Below are positions 44,125 through 53,399 of a stretch of 64,000 nt of DNA, one piece after another; within the stretch, counting starts at the first letter, position 1, and each line of letters starts with the position of its first letter. The translations under genes and the position numbers were made by a program. Location of the stretch: assembly GCF_024199845.1 (NCBI RefSeq), contig NZ_JANADO010000001.1, positions 6,200,001 through 6,264,000 of the forward strand, read 5' to 3'. The notes below the pieces were generated by a model. That model was given only the letters and a program-made list of their open reading frames with translations, made no database searches and was not told the origin of the DNA. Source of the DNA: Bradyrhizobium sp. CCGB12. Its GTDB lineage: Bacteria > Pseudomonadota > Alphaproteobacteria > Rhizobiales > Xanthobacteraceae.

Positions 44125-44269
44125 CCTCTCCCCGCCTGCGGGGAGAGGCCGGAATGCGCGCAAAGCGCGGCTTCCGGGTGAGGGGGACTCTCCGCGAGTC
44201 CGTCTGTCACCGCGCCCGCGGAAACAGCCCCTCACCCCAACCCTCTCCCCGCAAGAGCGGGGCGAGGGA
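44125..44269. repeat. Interspersed palindromic repeat, family B, copy 2
   Basis: Left end CCTCTCCCCGCCTGCGGGGAG, right end CTCTCCCCGCAAGAGCGGGGC, with GGTGAGGGGGACTCT and GCCCCTCACCCC boxes between. It lies in the yebC-ruvC spacer. Confidence 0.8.
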
Positions 44270-44288
44270 GCACACCGTCCGAGCGGCC

Positions 44289-45035
44289 CTACCCGCTCAT
44301 CTTCGCGACCAGCGCGTCGGACACCTCGAAATTGGCATAGACGTTCTGGACGTCGTCGTGCTCGTTGAGCAGGTCCATCAACTTGAGCAGCTTCTCGCCG
44401 GTCTCGTCGTCCACCGCGACGGTGTTCTGCGGCTTCCAGATCAGCGCGGCCTTGCGTGGCTCGCCAAACTTGGCTTCCAGCGCCTTGGCGACGTCGCGAT
44501 AGCCTTCGGTCGAGGCGTAGATCTCGTGGCTGCCTTCGCCGGACACGACGTCGTCGGCGCCGGCCTCGATCGCGGCATCCAGCACCGCATCGTCGGAGGC
44601 GACGCTGCGGTCGTATTCGATGATGCCGGTGCGGTCGAACATGAAGGACACCGAGCCGGTTTCGCCGAGATTTCCGCCGGACTTGGTGAAGAACGAGCGG
44701 ATGTCCGAGGCGGCACGGTTACGGTTGTCGGTCAGCGCCTCGACGATGACGGCGACGCCACCGGGGCCGTAACCCTCGTAGCGGATCTCGTCATAGTTCT
44801 CGCCGTCGCTGCCGAGCGCCTTCTTGATGGCGCGCTCGATATTGTCCTTCGGCATGTTCTCCTGGCGCGCGGCGATCACGGCGGCGCGCAGGCGCGGGTT
44901 CATGGCGGGGTCAGGCGTGCCGAGCTTGGCCGCGACGGTGATTTCCCGCGCCAGCTTGCCGAACAGCTTCGACTTCTGCGCATCCTGCCGCCCCTTGCGG
45001 TGCATGATGTTCTTGAATTGGGAATGTCCGGCCAT
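44289..45035 (-). CDS. yebC: YebC/PmpR family transcriptional/translational regulator
   Basis: 248 residues, the standard length. The N-terminus [20 protein letters not shown] and [20 protein letters not shown] are diagnostic of the family, as is [20 protein letters not shown]. Members bind DNA in some species and help ribosomes pass polyproline stretches in others. Its position upstream of ruvC is conserved in many proteobacteria, which suggests long-term linkage rather than a role in recombination. Confidence 0.96.
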   Translation of the reverse strand: MAGHSQFKNIMHRKGRQDAQKSKLFGKLAREITVAAKLGTPDPAMNPRLRAAVIAARQENMPKDNIERAIKKALGSDGENYDEIRYEGYGPGGVAVIVEALTDNRNRAASDIRSFFTKSGGNLGETGSVSFMFDRTGIIEYDRSVASDDAVLDAAIEAGADDVVSGEGSHEIYASTEGYRDVAKALEAKFGEPRKAALIWKPQNTVAVDDETGEKLLKLMDLLNEHDDVQNVYANFEVSDALVAKMSG

Positions 45036-45259
45036 GCGTGGTCTCTTGAATGGTCTTTGGAATCGTCCGCCGATGGGGTGGGAAGCGCGGCCTTATAAGC
45101 CGCCAACCCACCGGAATCAAAGGGGCTCTGGCGCTTTAAGGTAGCACCGTAGAGGTAGCCACCCTGAGGACGCCTGCCTAGAGGTCGGGCATCGTTAACC
45201 CTGATTTCATTCCGGCCTGCGAAAATAGCGTCCGCGCGTTCCACGACAAGAGAGACGTG

Positions 45260-47008
45260 ATGGCGTTCGGACTATTTCGGAAGCGTCTACCTGACATGGC
45301 TTCGCCCGCGGAAGCTCCGCAGGCGACGCAGCCGGTGGCCAATTCCGAGCCCGCCCCGGCCGCCGAAGGCGATTCCGCCAGGGAAATCCTGGAATTGCTG
45401 GAACTCGAGCTGGGCGCGATGATTCGCCAGCTCGAGCGCGCCGCCAATTCCGTGGCCGGCGGCGCCGAGGCGACCGCCGCAACCCTTGCTGCCATTCGCG
45501 ACCGCACCGACGCCCTGACCGGCCGCACCAATGCCGCGCAATCGACCACCTCAACCTTCGCCCATGCCGCCGACAAGTTCACCCAGTCCGCCCAAGGCAT
45601 CGGGGCGCAGGTCCGCGAAGCCGGCAAGCTCGCCGACGAGGCCAGCGCCGCGGCGCAGGAAGCCCGCGCCAACGTCGATCGCTTGCGCGAATCCTCCGCC
45701 GCCATCGGCAACGTCGTCAATCTGATCGCCCAGATCGCGCGGCAGACGACGCTGCTCGCGCTCAACTCGACCATCGAGGCCGCGCGTGCCGGCGCTGCGG
45801 GAAAGGGTTTTGCGGTCGTCGCCACCGAGGTCAAGGCCCTCGCGGTGCAGACGCAAGGAGCAACCGAAGAGATCACACGGAAGATCGACGCGCTGCAGCG
45901 CGACGCGGTCGGCTCGGCCGATGCTGTGCATCGCATCTCGCAGGCGATCGAGGCGATCCGCCCGGTGTTCGAAACCGTCAACGGTGCGGTCGCCGAGCAG
46001 AAAGCCACCACCAGCGAAGTCTCCGGCAATGCCGCGAGCGCGTCGGAGTTCATCATCTCGGTCGGCGAGAGCGCAGCCGAGATCGATGCCGCGACCAAGG
46101 CGGCCGAGACCCATGGCGAGAACGTCGCCAGTGCCGGCAAGGCCGTCACCACCTTCGCGCAAAAGCTGAAATCGCGCTGCGCCGTGCTGCTCCGCCAGAG
46201 CGAGCATGACGACCGCCGCAAGACCGAACGCCTGCCCTGCCATCTCAAGTTCAAAACCGCGCGCGGCGTGCTGCCGGTCTATGAAATCGCGATGGATGGC
46301 GTGCTGATCGGCGGCACGGATGCCGGCCGGCTTGCACCGCAATCGATGATCGAAGGCACGCTCGAACATGTCGGCGCCTGCCGCCTGCGCGTCGTCGAGC
46401 AGTCCAAGACCGGCGCTCGCGCGCAATTCGTTGGTGCCGACGCCGAGCTCCGCGAGAAGATCGAAGACAGGCTGTGGTCGATCCATGAGGAGAACACGGA
46501 GCTCGTGACCCGTGCCATGGAAGCCGGAGGCGCGCTGACCCGGATCTTCGAGCAGGCGGTTGCGCGCGGCGACGTCAGCATCGACGCACTCTTCGACACC
46601 GATTATGTGGAGATTGCGGGCACCAACCCGCAGCAATACCGCACCAGATATCTGGATTGGGCCGACCGCGCACTGCCGCCGTTTCAGGAAGCCTTTCTGG
46701 CGAAGGAGCCGCGTATGGCGTTCTGCGCCATGGTCGACCGCAACGGCTTCCTGCCGGTGCACAACAATATCTATTCGCATGCGCAGCGGGCGGGCGATGT
46801 CGCCTGGAACACGGCCAACAGCCGCAACCGGCGGATATTCAACGATCCGGCGGGGTTGGCGGCCGCGCACAACCTGCGCTCGTATCTGGTCCAGAGCTAT
46901 GCGCGGGACATGGGCAACGGCAACACCGTGATGATGCGGGAGATCGACGTCCCCATCCGCGTGCAGGGCCGGCACTGGGGTGGATTCCGCACCGCTTACA
47001 AGCTCTAG
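45260..47008 (+). CDS. Soluble chemoreceptor with N-terminal signalling domain, PilZ-like insert and C-terminal sensor
   Basis: 582 residues from the ATG at 45260 (a GTG lies one codon before). There is no membrane segment. The signalling hairpin tip is at about 150-200, with IAQIARQTTLLALNSTIEAA and GKGFAVVATEVKALA. Residues ~315-400 resemble a PilZ domain (DDRRKTERLPCHLKF, then YEIAMDGVLIGG), but the usual serine of the D/NxSxxG motif is alanine. Residues ~440-580 form a sensor domain shared with the next receptor. The domain order is reversed compared with transmembrane receptors. No cheA/cheW is in the window. Confidence 0.87.
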   Translation: MAFGLFRKRLPDMASPAEAPQATQPVANSEPAPAAEGDSAREILELLELELGAMIRQLERAANSVAGGAEATAATLAAIRDRTDALTGRTNAAQSTTSTFAHAADKFTQSAQGIGAQVREAGKLADEASAAAQEARANVDRLRESSAAIGNVVNLIAQIARQTTLLALNSTIEAARAGAAGKGFAVVATEVKALAVQTQGATEEITRKIDALQRDAVGSADAVHRISQAIEAIRPVFETVNGAVAEQKATTSEVSGNAASASEFIISVGESAAEIDAATKAAETHGENVASAGKAVTTFAQKLKSRCAVLLRQSEHDDRRKTERLPCHLKFKTARGVLPVYEIAMDGVLIGGTDAGRLAPQSMIEGTLEHVGACRLRVVEQSKTGARAQFVGADAELREKIEDRLWSIHEENTELVTRAMEAGGALTRIFEQAVARGDVSIDALFDTDYVEIAGTNPQQYRTRYLDWADRALPPFQEAFLAKEPRMAFCAMVDRNGFLPVHNNIYSHAQRAGDVAWNTANSRNRRIFNDPAGLAAAHNLRSYLVQSYARDMGNGNTVMMREIDVPIRVQGRHWGGFRTAYKL

Positions 47009-47194
47009 AACATGCTCCAGGAAATTGCGCGGTGTCTTTCGACAAGACCGTGCTCCAACCAAAGAACTAAGTGAATCGCGCCCTCGTGCACGCTCAGGCA
47101 AGACGGCGGCGGCGAATCATCCTTTAAGGTCGAAATTGGAATGGGAATGCCGCCGCGAGCCGGCGAACGGCTCTGACTGGAGGACTCATCGAAC

Positions 47195-48619
47195 ATGTCC
47201 GTCGCACAACTTGCCGTCATGGACACCGGCTCCAACCGGACGCTCGCCGAACGGCTGATCGACCAGCTCGCCGATCGCATTGGCGGCCTCGGCGTGGAAC
47301 TCGCCGACATCGCCGGCAATGTCCAGGAGGTCGCAAACCGTGTCGCGAACCAGTCGGAACGGTTCCACCACCTCCAGAAGACCGCCGAGACGATGGTCTC
47401 GGCCAACCACGACATCGCCAATGCATCGCAGGCGGTGCAAACGACCACGTCCGCCGCGGTCGGCGAGATCGCGCAGTCGCGCAGCGCGGTCGATACCGCG
47501 GTCAGCCACATCTCCGAGCTCGTCGCCGCAGTGGAGCGCATCGAGGCGCGATTGAGCGCCGTCGGCTCGGCGCTGGCGCAGGTCGCAAAGGTGTCCGGCT
47601 CGATCGAGGCGATCGCGAAACAGACCAACCTGCTCGCGCTGAACGCAACGATCGAGGCGGCGCGTGCCGGCAATGCCGGTCGCGGCTTCGCCGTGGTCGC
47701 GAGCGAGGTGAAGAACCTCGCGGAAGCGACCCGCCAGGCCACGCATCAGATCGCCGACACCGTGCGCGACCTCGACGGCCAGATCGAAGGCCTGATCGGC
47801 GAAAGCAGCGACGCCTCGCAGCGCGCCAAGACCGCCGGCGAAGGCGCCCAGCAGATCTCCAGCATCATCTCGCGCGTCCAGCAGGGTTTTGCCTCCGTGG
47901 AGGCGGAGATCGACAGCGTCACGCGCGCGGCGACGTCCAACCTCGGACATTGCGACACCGTGATCAGCGAGCTCAACGAGCTCGCCAAGGGCGTCGATCT
48001 GTCCTCGCGCGATCTCAGGAGCGCCGATCAGCGGGTGACAAAGCTGCTCGACACCTCCGAAGGCCTGATCGCGCTGATCGCCGACAGCGGCGTAGAGACG
48101 TCGGATGCACCGCTGGTCCGCGTCGTCGTCGAGACCGCGAGGCGAATCTCTGCCGAGTTCGAAGCCGCGATCGATCGCGGCGACGTCACGCTCGAGCAGC
48201 TCATGGACGAGAAATACCGCGAAATTGCCGGCACCGATCCGAAACAGTACCTCACCAACTACGTCGAGTTCACCGACCGCGTGCTGCCCGCGATCCAGGA
48301 CCCGATCCAGAAATCCGATCCCCGCATCGTGTTCTGCGTCGCCTGGACCAAGGGCGGCTATCTGCCGACGCACAATCCGAACTACCGCCTGCCCCAGGGC
48401 AAGGACCCGGTCTGGAATAACGCCAATTGCCGCAACCGCCGCCTGTTCACCGATCGCGCGGTGAAGAAGGTCGCGGCCAACACCAAGCCGTTCCTGCTCC
48501 AGACCTACCGCCGCGACATGGGCGGCGGGCAGTTCGTGCTGATGAAGGATCTGTCCTCGCCGATCGTGATCCGCGGCAAGCATTGGGGCGCCTTCCGGAT
48601 GGGCTTCCGCCAGAGCTGA
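47195..48619 (+). CDS. Soluble chemoreceptor, paralogue of the preceding one
   Basis: 474 residues, no membrane segment. The signalling tip is [20 protein letters not shown] followed by [20 protein letters not shown] (about residues 135-180). The C-terminal ~145 residues match the sensor of the preceding receptor: [32 protein letters not shown] and [12 protein letters not shown]. The PilZ-like part is absent. Shared NR..F and H-W-G residues suggest the same ligand class. It begins 186 bases after the first receptor and likely arose by duplication. Confidence 0.88.
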   Translation: MSVAQLAVMDTGSNRTLAERLIDQLADRIGGLGVELADIAGNVQEVANRVANQSERFHHLQKTAETMVSANHDIANASQAVQTTTSAAVGEIAQSRSAVDTAVSHISELVAAVERIEARLSAVGSALAQVAKVSGSIEAIAKQTNLLALNATIEAARAGNAGRGFAVVASEVKNLAEATRQATHQIADTVRDLDGQIEGLIGESSDASQRAKTAGEGAQQISSIISRVQQGFASVEAEIDSVTRAATSNLGHCDTVISELNELAKGVDLSSRDLRSADQRVTKLLDTSEGLIALIADSGVETSDAPLVRVVVETARRISAEFEAAIDRGDVTLEQLMDEKYREIAGTDPKQYLTNYVEFTDRVLPAIQDPIQKSDPRIVFCVAWTKGGYLPTHNPNYRLPQGKDPVWNNANCRNRRLFTDRAVKKVAANTKPFLLQTYRRDMGGGQFVLMKDLSSPIVIRGKHWGAFRMGFRQS

Positions 48620-49313
48620 CGGCCGGCACGCGACGGCGTTCCGGCATCCCCAAAAACAAAAAGCTCGAAAACAACCCCATGCACAGTAGCCGGGGCGTGC
48701 GGAATCAATGGCTTGGGCGCATGCATCATCAAGCGCCCACGCGCGATGCAATCAGCCCGGGCCGCGGATGACCTCTCCCGGCAGGAGAGGTGATCCGAGT
48801 GCCGGCGCAGATCGCCGCGCTCTACGGTTGACCCGTCGGGCAAAACAGGGGCATACTGCCAATATTCCGAAATCGCGACGCCAGCCCTTCCGACCTCCCC
48901 CGGCCGGACAATAAGCAGTGCCATCGACGAACACCTTGGCTATTGCGTCGCAGATCCGGCGCAGCGACCATTGCGACCGATCCCTGCGGCGCGCGACCGC
49001 CGTCGATTTTTTTCTAATCGCACGCATTTCGTCATCGCACGGCTTTGCCGATTCACACGATCATCTGCGGCTGTCGAGGGCGCGCGCGATGAAAAAACGT
49101 CAAAAAATGACGCTTATCATATCAATTAGCCCAGAATCGCTGCAGCGATCGCCGCACAAATTCGTGAACGTCATGGCCTGACGCGTCGGCAGCGCAAATA
49201 TGCATCGCCGGATTTATCGACGCTTCATCGTTTTGCATCGGTATGATTATTGTCGCGCGCGAATTCGCCGACTAGATCGCCCGCAAGCGATTCAGCGAGC
49301 AGAGGGGATGCAT
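48620..49313. other. Intergenic region upstream of the molybdenum hydroxylase genes
   Basis: About 690 bases with no convincing gene. ACCTCTCC (48771-48778) pairs with GGAGAGGT (48784-48791), a short relative of repeat family B. From about 49080 to 49260 the sequence is AT-richer than its surroundings and probably contains the promoter for the downstream operon. No specific operator can be named. Confidence 0.45.
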
Positions 49314-49778
49314 ATGGCGACTGTTCTCACCATCAACGGCGAAACGAAATCCTTCGACGCGCCACCTGAAATGCCGCTGCTGTGGGTGCTGCGCGACATC
49401 CTCGGCATGACCGGCACCAAGTTCGGCTGCGGCATCGCGCAATGCGGTGCGTGCACCGTGCATGTCGACGGCAAGGCGGTGCGCTCCTGCGTGCTGCCGG
49501 TGAGCGCGGTCGAGAACCGTGCCGTCACCACCATCGAGCACGTTGGCAGCACGCCTGCGGGCGCGAAGGTGCAGAAGGCCTGGCTCGACGCCGAAGTGAT
49601 CCAGTGCGGCTATTGCCAGTCCGGGCAGATCATGTCCGCCGCCGCACTGCTGGCGGCCACGCCCAACCCTGACGATTCCGACATCGATGCTGCGATGGCC
49701 GGCAACATCTGCCGCTGCGGCACCTATGTCCGCATCCGCGAGGCCATCAAGCAGGCCGCCAACGGCAAGCAGTCGTGA
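49314..49778 (+). CDS. iorA: Molybdenum hydroxylase small (2Fe-2S) subunit, isoquinoline oxidoreductase type
   Basis: 154 residues from the ATG at 49314, chosen because AGAGGGG ends six bases before it; an ATG two codons upstream is possible. Ligands of the first cluster are Cys39, Cys44, Cys47 and Cys59, and of the second Cys98, Cys101, Cys133 and Cys135. This is the normal pattern of xanthine-oxidase-family small subunits. It passes electrons from the Mo subunit to the cytochrome. Close relatives act on isoquinoline, nicotinate or aldehydes. The symbol reflects the family only. Confidence 0.9.
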   Translation: MATVLTINGETKSFDAPPEMPLLWVLRDILGMTGTKFGCGIAQCGACTVHVDGKAVRSCVLPVSAVENRAVTTIEHVGSTPAGAKVQKAWLDAEVIQCGYCQSGQIMSAAALLAATPNPDDSDIDAAMAGNICRCGTYVRIREAIKQAANGKQS

Positions 49779-49786
49779 GGTCCGCC

Positions 49787-51952
49787 ATGACTGCACACAA
49801 CAGCGTCTCCCGCCGCGCGCTTCTGACCGGCGGCCTCGCCACCGGCTTCCTGCTCGCCTTTCATCTGCCGCTGCGCGCCGCCGCCAACGAGCCCGTGCAG
49901 CGCGACGTGACCGACGGCAAGTTCGCGCCCAACGCCTTCATCCGCATCGACGAGACCGGCCGCACCGTCCTGATGATGCCGCAGGTGGAGATGGGCCAGG
50001 GCACCTACACCTCGATCTCGGCCGTGATCGCCGAAGAGCTGGATGCCGACTGGAGCAAGGTCGAGGTGCAGCATGCGCCGCCGAATGACAAGCTTTACGG
50101 CAATCCGACCTTCGGCCTGCAAGTCACCGGCAATTCCAACTCGATCCGCGCATGGTGGCTGCCGCTGCGCAAGGCCGGTGCCACCGCGCGCGCGATGCTG
50201 GTGCAGGCCGCGGCCAGCCAGTGGGGCGTTGAGCCCGCAAGCTGCACGGCGTCCAAAGGAGAGGTCGCGCATGCCGCAAGCGGCCGCAAGCTCGGCTACG
50301 GCGAGCTGGCGCTCGCCGCGCAGGCCCAGACGCCGCCCAAGGACGTCGCCATCAAGGATCCCAAGGACTTCGTCCTCATCGGCCAGCCGCTGAAGCGGCT
50401 CGATACGCCTGACAAGGTCAACGGCAAGGCGCTCTACGGCATCGACGCGATCCTGCCCGGCATGAAGATCGCGGCGATCGCCAATTGTCCGGTGTTCGGC
50501 GGCAAGGTCGGCAAGGTCGACGACAGTGCCGCGACGAAGGTCGCCGGCGTGCGCAAGATCGTCGTGCTCGACGACGCGGTCGCCGTGATCGGCGATCACA
50601 TGTGGGCGGCGAAGAAAGGTCTCGAAGCGCTCAAGATCGAGTGGAACGAGGGGCCGAACGCTGGGATCTCCAACAAGGACATTTGGGACGATCTGCGCAA
50701 GGCCAGCGAGAAGGATGGGGCCGTCGCGAAATCGGACGGCGACATCGCCAAGGCGCTCGCCAGCGGCGACAGGTTCGAAGCCGCCTACGAGCTGCCGTTC
50801 CTCGCGCATGCCTCGATGGAGCCGATCAACGCCACTGTCCACGTCAGGCCGGATGCCTGCGAGATCTGGACCGGCACGCAGATCATGACGCGCGTTCAGT
50901 CCGAGGCGGCGAAGGCGGCCGGCCTTCCCGTCGACAAGGTGATCGTCAACCAGCATCTGCTCGGCGGCGGCTTCGGCCGCAAGCTCGAGCCGGACATGGT
51001 GGTCGCCGCGGTGAAGATCGCCAAGCAGGTCGACTATCCCGTCAAGGTGATCTGGACCCGCGAGGAGGACATCCAGCACGACGTCTACCGCCCGGTCTAT
51101 CGCGACCAGATCACGGCATCGCTGGTCGACGGCAAGGTCGCGGGCTGGAAGTACAAGGTCGCCGGCTCCGCCGTGCTGGCGCGCTGGCTGCCGCCGGCGT
51201 TCCAGAAGGGCATCGACATCGACGCGGTCGACGCCGCGGTCGATGCGCCCTACGATTTCGCCAACTTCCATGTCGAATATGTCCGCGCCGAGCCGCTGTC
51301 GGTGCCGACGGGATTCTGGCGCGGCGTCGGCCCGAACAACAACGTGTTCGCGGTCGAATGTGCGATGGATGAGCTCGCACGCAAGGCCGGCAAGGATCCG
51401 GTCGAATTCCGCCGTTCCATGCTCACGAAAAATCCGCGCATGCTCGCCGTGCTCGACCTCGCCGCGGAAAAGTCCGGCTGGGGCCAAAAGCTGCCGCCGC
51501 GCGTCGGCCGCGGCGTCTGCGTACAACCGTCATTCGCGAGCTTCATCGCGACCGTGGTCGAGGCCGAGATCGACGATGTCGGCGAGATCGCGCTCCGTCG
51601 CATCACCTCGGTGGTCGACACCGGCATCGCGGTCAATCCCGATACGGTGAAGGCGCAGATCGAGGGCGGACTGATCTTCGGCCTCACGGCCGCGCTCTAT
51701 GGCGAGATCACCATCGACAAGGGCCGCGTGCAGCAGTCGAACTTCCACGACTACCGCATGATGCGCATCAACGAGACGCCGAAGATCGAGGTGATCGTGG
51801 TTAGGAGCGGCGAGGCGCCCGGCGGCATCGGCGAGGCCGGCGTCAACGCCGGGCCGCCTGCCCTGCGTAACGCGATCTACGCCGCAACCGGCGTCGCGCT
51901 GCGGCGCCTGCCGATCGATCGAAGACTGCTGGCTGTGGGGAAGAAGGCATGA
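49787..51952 (+). CDS. iorB: Molybdenum hydroxylase large subunit, isoquinoline oxidoreductase type
   Basis: 721 residues from the ATG at 49787, eight bases after the small subunit. A twin-arginine signal (SRRALLTGGLATGFLLAF) marks export to the periplasm. Molybdopterin-binding segments include QVEMGQGTYTSISAVIAEEL, LLGGGFGRKLEPD and ETP-region loops. The conserved catalytic glutamate is in PGGIGEAGVNAGPPALRNAI near the C-terminus. There is no FAD subunit, as in IorAB and NicAB type enzymes that deliver electrons to cytochrome c. Substrate could be an N-heterocycle or an aldehyde. Confidence 0.9.
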   Translation: MTAHNSVSRRALLTGGLATGFLLAFHLPLRAAANEPVQRDVTDGKFAPNAFIRIDETGRTVLMMPQVEMGQGTYTSISAVIAEELDADWSKVEVQHAPPNDKLYGNPTFGLQVTGNSNSIRAWWLPLRKAGATARAMLVQAAASQWGVEPASCTASKGEVAHAASGRKLGYGELALAAQAQTPPKDVAIKDPKDFVLIGQPLKRLDTPDKVNGKALYGIDAILPGMKIAAIANCPVFGGKVGKVDDSAATKVAGVRKIVVLDDAVAVIGDHMWAAKKGLEALKIEWNEGPNAGISNKDIWDDLRKASEKDGAVAKSDGDIAKALASGDRFEAAYELPFLAHASMEPINATVHVRPDACEIWTGTQIMTRVQSEAAKAAGLPVDKVIVNQHLLGGGFGRKLEPDMVVAAVKIAKQVDYPVKVIWTREEDIQHDVYRPVYRDQITASLVDGKVAGWKYKVAGSAVLARWLPPAFQKGIDIDAVDAAVDAPYDFANFHVEYVRAEPLSVPTGFWRGVGPNNNVFAVECAMDELARKAGKDPVEFRRSMLTKNPRMLAVLDLAAEKSGWGQKLPPRVGRGVCVQPSFASFIATVVEAEIDDVGEIALRRITSVVDTGIAVNPDTVKAQIEGGLIFGLTAALYGEITIDKGRVQQSNFHDYRMMRINETPKIEVIVVRSGEAPGGIGEAGVNAGPPALRNAIYAATGVALRRLPIDRRLLAVGKKA

Positions 51953-53292
51953 GCGGCAAGATGCGTATCCTCGCAAGCATCATTGTGATCGCCATCGTCG
52001 CGGTCGGGATCGGCGTCTTCATCATCCGCGGGCCCGGCCCGCTCGACTTCGCCGGCGGCACGAAGGTGGCGCTGGCGGACTACCGCGCCGGCAAGCCCAC
52101 CGGCGTCCCCGCCAAGCTGGAGAAGGCTGGCATCGTCGAGCGTGGCGAGTATCTCGCCAAGGCCGCCGACTGCATGGTCTGCCACACCAAGCCCGGTGAG
52201 AAAGAGTATTCCGGCGGGCTCGGCTTCAAGCTGCCGTTCGGCACGCTCTATTCGACCAACATCACGCCGGACAAGGACACCGGCATCGGCAATTACAGCG
52301 ACCAGGATTTCCTCAACGCGGTCCAGCACGGCAAGCGCCGCGATGGCGCCCGCCTCTATCCGGCGATGCCATACACGTCCTACACCTTCATGACCGACGA
52401 GGACGTGCTGGCGGTGAAGGCCTATCTGTTCAGCCTGCCGGCGGTGCGCGCGAAAGCTCATGACAACACGCTGTCGTTCCCGTTCAACCAGCGTTGGGCG
52501 ATGATGTTCTGGTCGGCCGTGTTCAATCCTGACACGCGCTTTACGCCAGATCCGTCGAAGAGCCCGGAATGGAACAGAGGCGCGTATCTTGCGGAAGCCT
52601 TGGCGCATTGCGGCGAGTGCCACACGCCGCGCAATCTCGGCTTTGCGCTGGACAACCGCAGGAAGTTCGCAGGAGCCGTCACCGCCGGGTGGCGAGCGTT
52701 CAACATCTCCTCGGACAAAGCGACCGGCCTTGGCAATTGGCGCGACGAGGATTTGATCTCGTATCTGTCGCTCGGCCATGCGCCGGGCCACGGCTCGGCC
52801 TCGGGTCCGATGGGGGAAGCCGTCGACAACAGTTTCAGCCAGTTCGCCCCCGAAGATATCCGCGCCATCGTCACCTATTTGCGCAGCGTGCCGCCGCAGC
52901 CTTCGCCCGACCTGCCGGCCACCACGGCGCCCGCAGCACCGGCCTCGCACAAGCAGGGCGTGACGGCGGACGCACGCGGCAAGAAGGTATTCGCCAGCGC
53001 TTGCGCCAGCTGCCACGGCTGGAGCGGCGAGAGTCCGGTCTCGCCGATGGCGACGCTGACCGGCACCTGGGCCGTCAACGACCCCGCCGCCACCAACGTC
53101 GCGCAGATCGTGCTGTCAGGCACCAGGCGCCATACGCCCGATGGTGCGCTGTCGATGCCGGCATTCGGCAAGGCGTACACCGACGACGAGATCGCGGCGG
53201 TGGCGAACTACGTCACGGCGCGGTTCGGCACCAAGGGCTCGAAGCTGACGGCGAAGGATGTGGCGGAGTTAAGGGAGCAGACGGCGGAGTAA
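51949..53292 (+). CDS. Membrane-anchored triheme cytochrome c
   Basis: 447 residues. Its ATG overlaps the large-subunit stop (ATGA). One N-terminal membrane anchor spans about 6-27. Three heme-binding motifs are present: CMVCH (75-79), CGECH (221-225) and CASCH (352-356). This is the layout of the cytochrome subunit of membrane-bound alcohol and aldehyde dehydrogenases. It would take electrons from the Mo hydroxylase and pass them to the quinone pool or an oxidase. Confidence 0.93.
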   Translation: MSGKMRILASIIVIAIVAVGIGVFIIRGPGPLDFAGGTKVALADYRAGKPTGVPAKLEKAGIVERGEYLAKAADCMVCHTKPGEKEYSGGLGFKLPFGTLYSTNITPDKDTGIGNYSDQDFLNAVQHGKRRDGARLYPAMPYTSYTFMTDEDVLAVKAYLFSLPAVRAKAHDNTLSFPFNQRWAMMFWSAVFNPDTRFTPDPSKSPEWNRGAYLAEALAHCGECHTPRNLGFALDNRRKFAGAVTAGWRAFNISSDKATGLGNWRDEDLISYLSLGHAPGHGSASGPMGEAVDNSFSQFAPEDIRAIVTYLRSVPPQPSPDLPATTAPAAPASHKQGVTADARGKKVFASACASCHGWSGESPVSPMATLTGTWAVNDPAATNVAQIVLSGTRRHTPDGALSMPAFGKAYTDDEIAAVANYVTARFGTKGSKLTAKDVAELREQTAE

Positions 53293-53309
53293 GTGTAAGA
53301 CGAGATTGG

Positions 53310-53334
53310 TGGTCCCGGCTTTCGCCGGGACGAC
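53310..53334. repeat. Single-arm copy of repeat family D / possible terminator
   Basis: GGTCCCGGCTTTCGCCGGGACGAC is a short hairpin (GTCCCGG with CCGGGAC) and matches one arm of the family D element at 6738-6860. It lies just after the cytochrome gene and may end its transcript. Confidence 0.5.
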
Positions 53335-53399
53335 ACCATGCTGTGGAGCTAGCCCAACACCTCGGCGTGGGCTTCCCTCGCCCACGCGGACGCGCATCG

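Noticed and set aside
48918..49181. An 87-codon plus-strand frame upstream of the Mo hydroxylase genes
   Set aside because: No ribosome binding site, no domain and atypical composition. It probably covers the promoter region.
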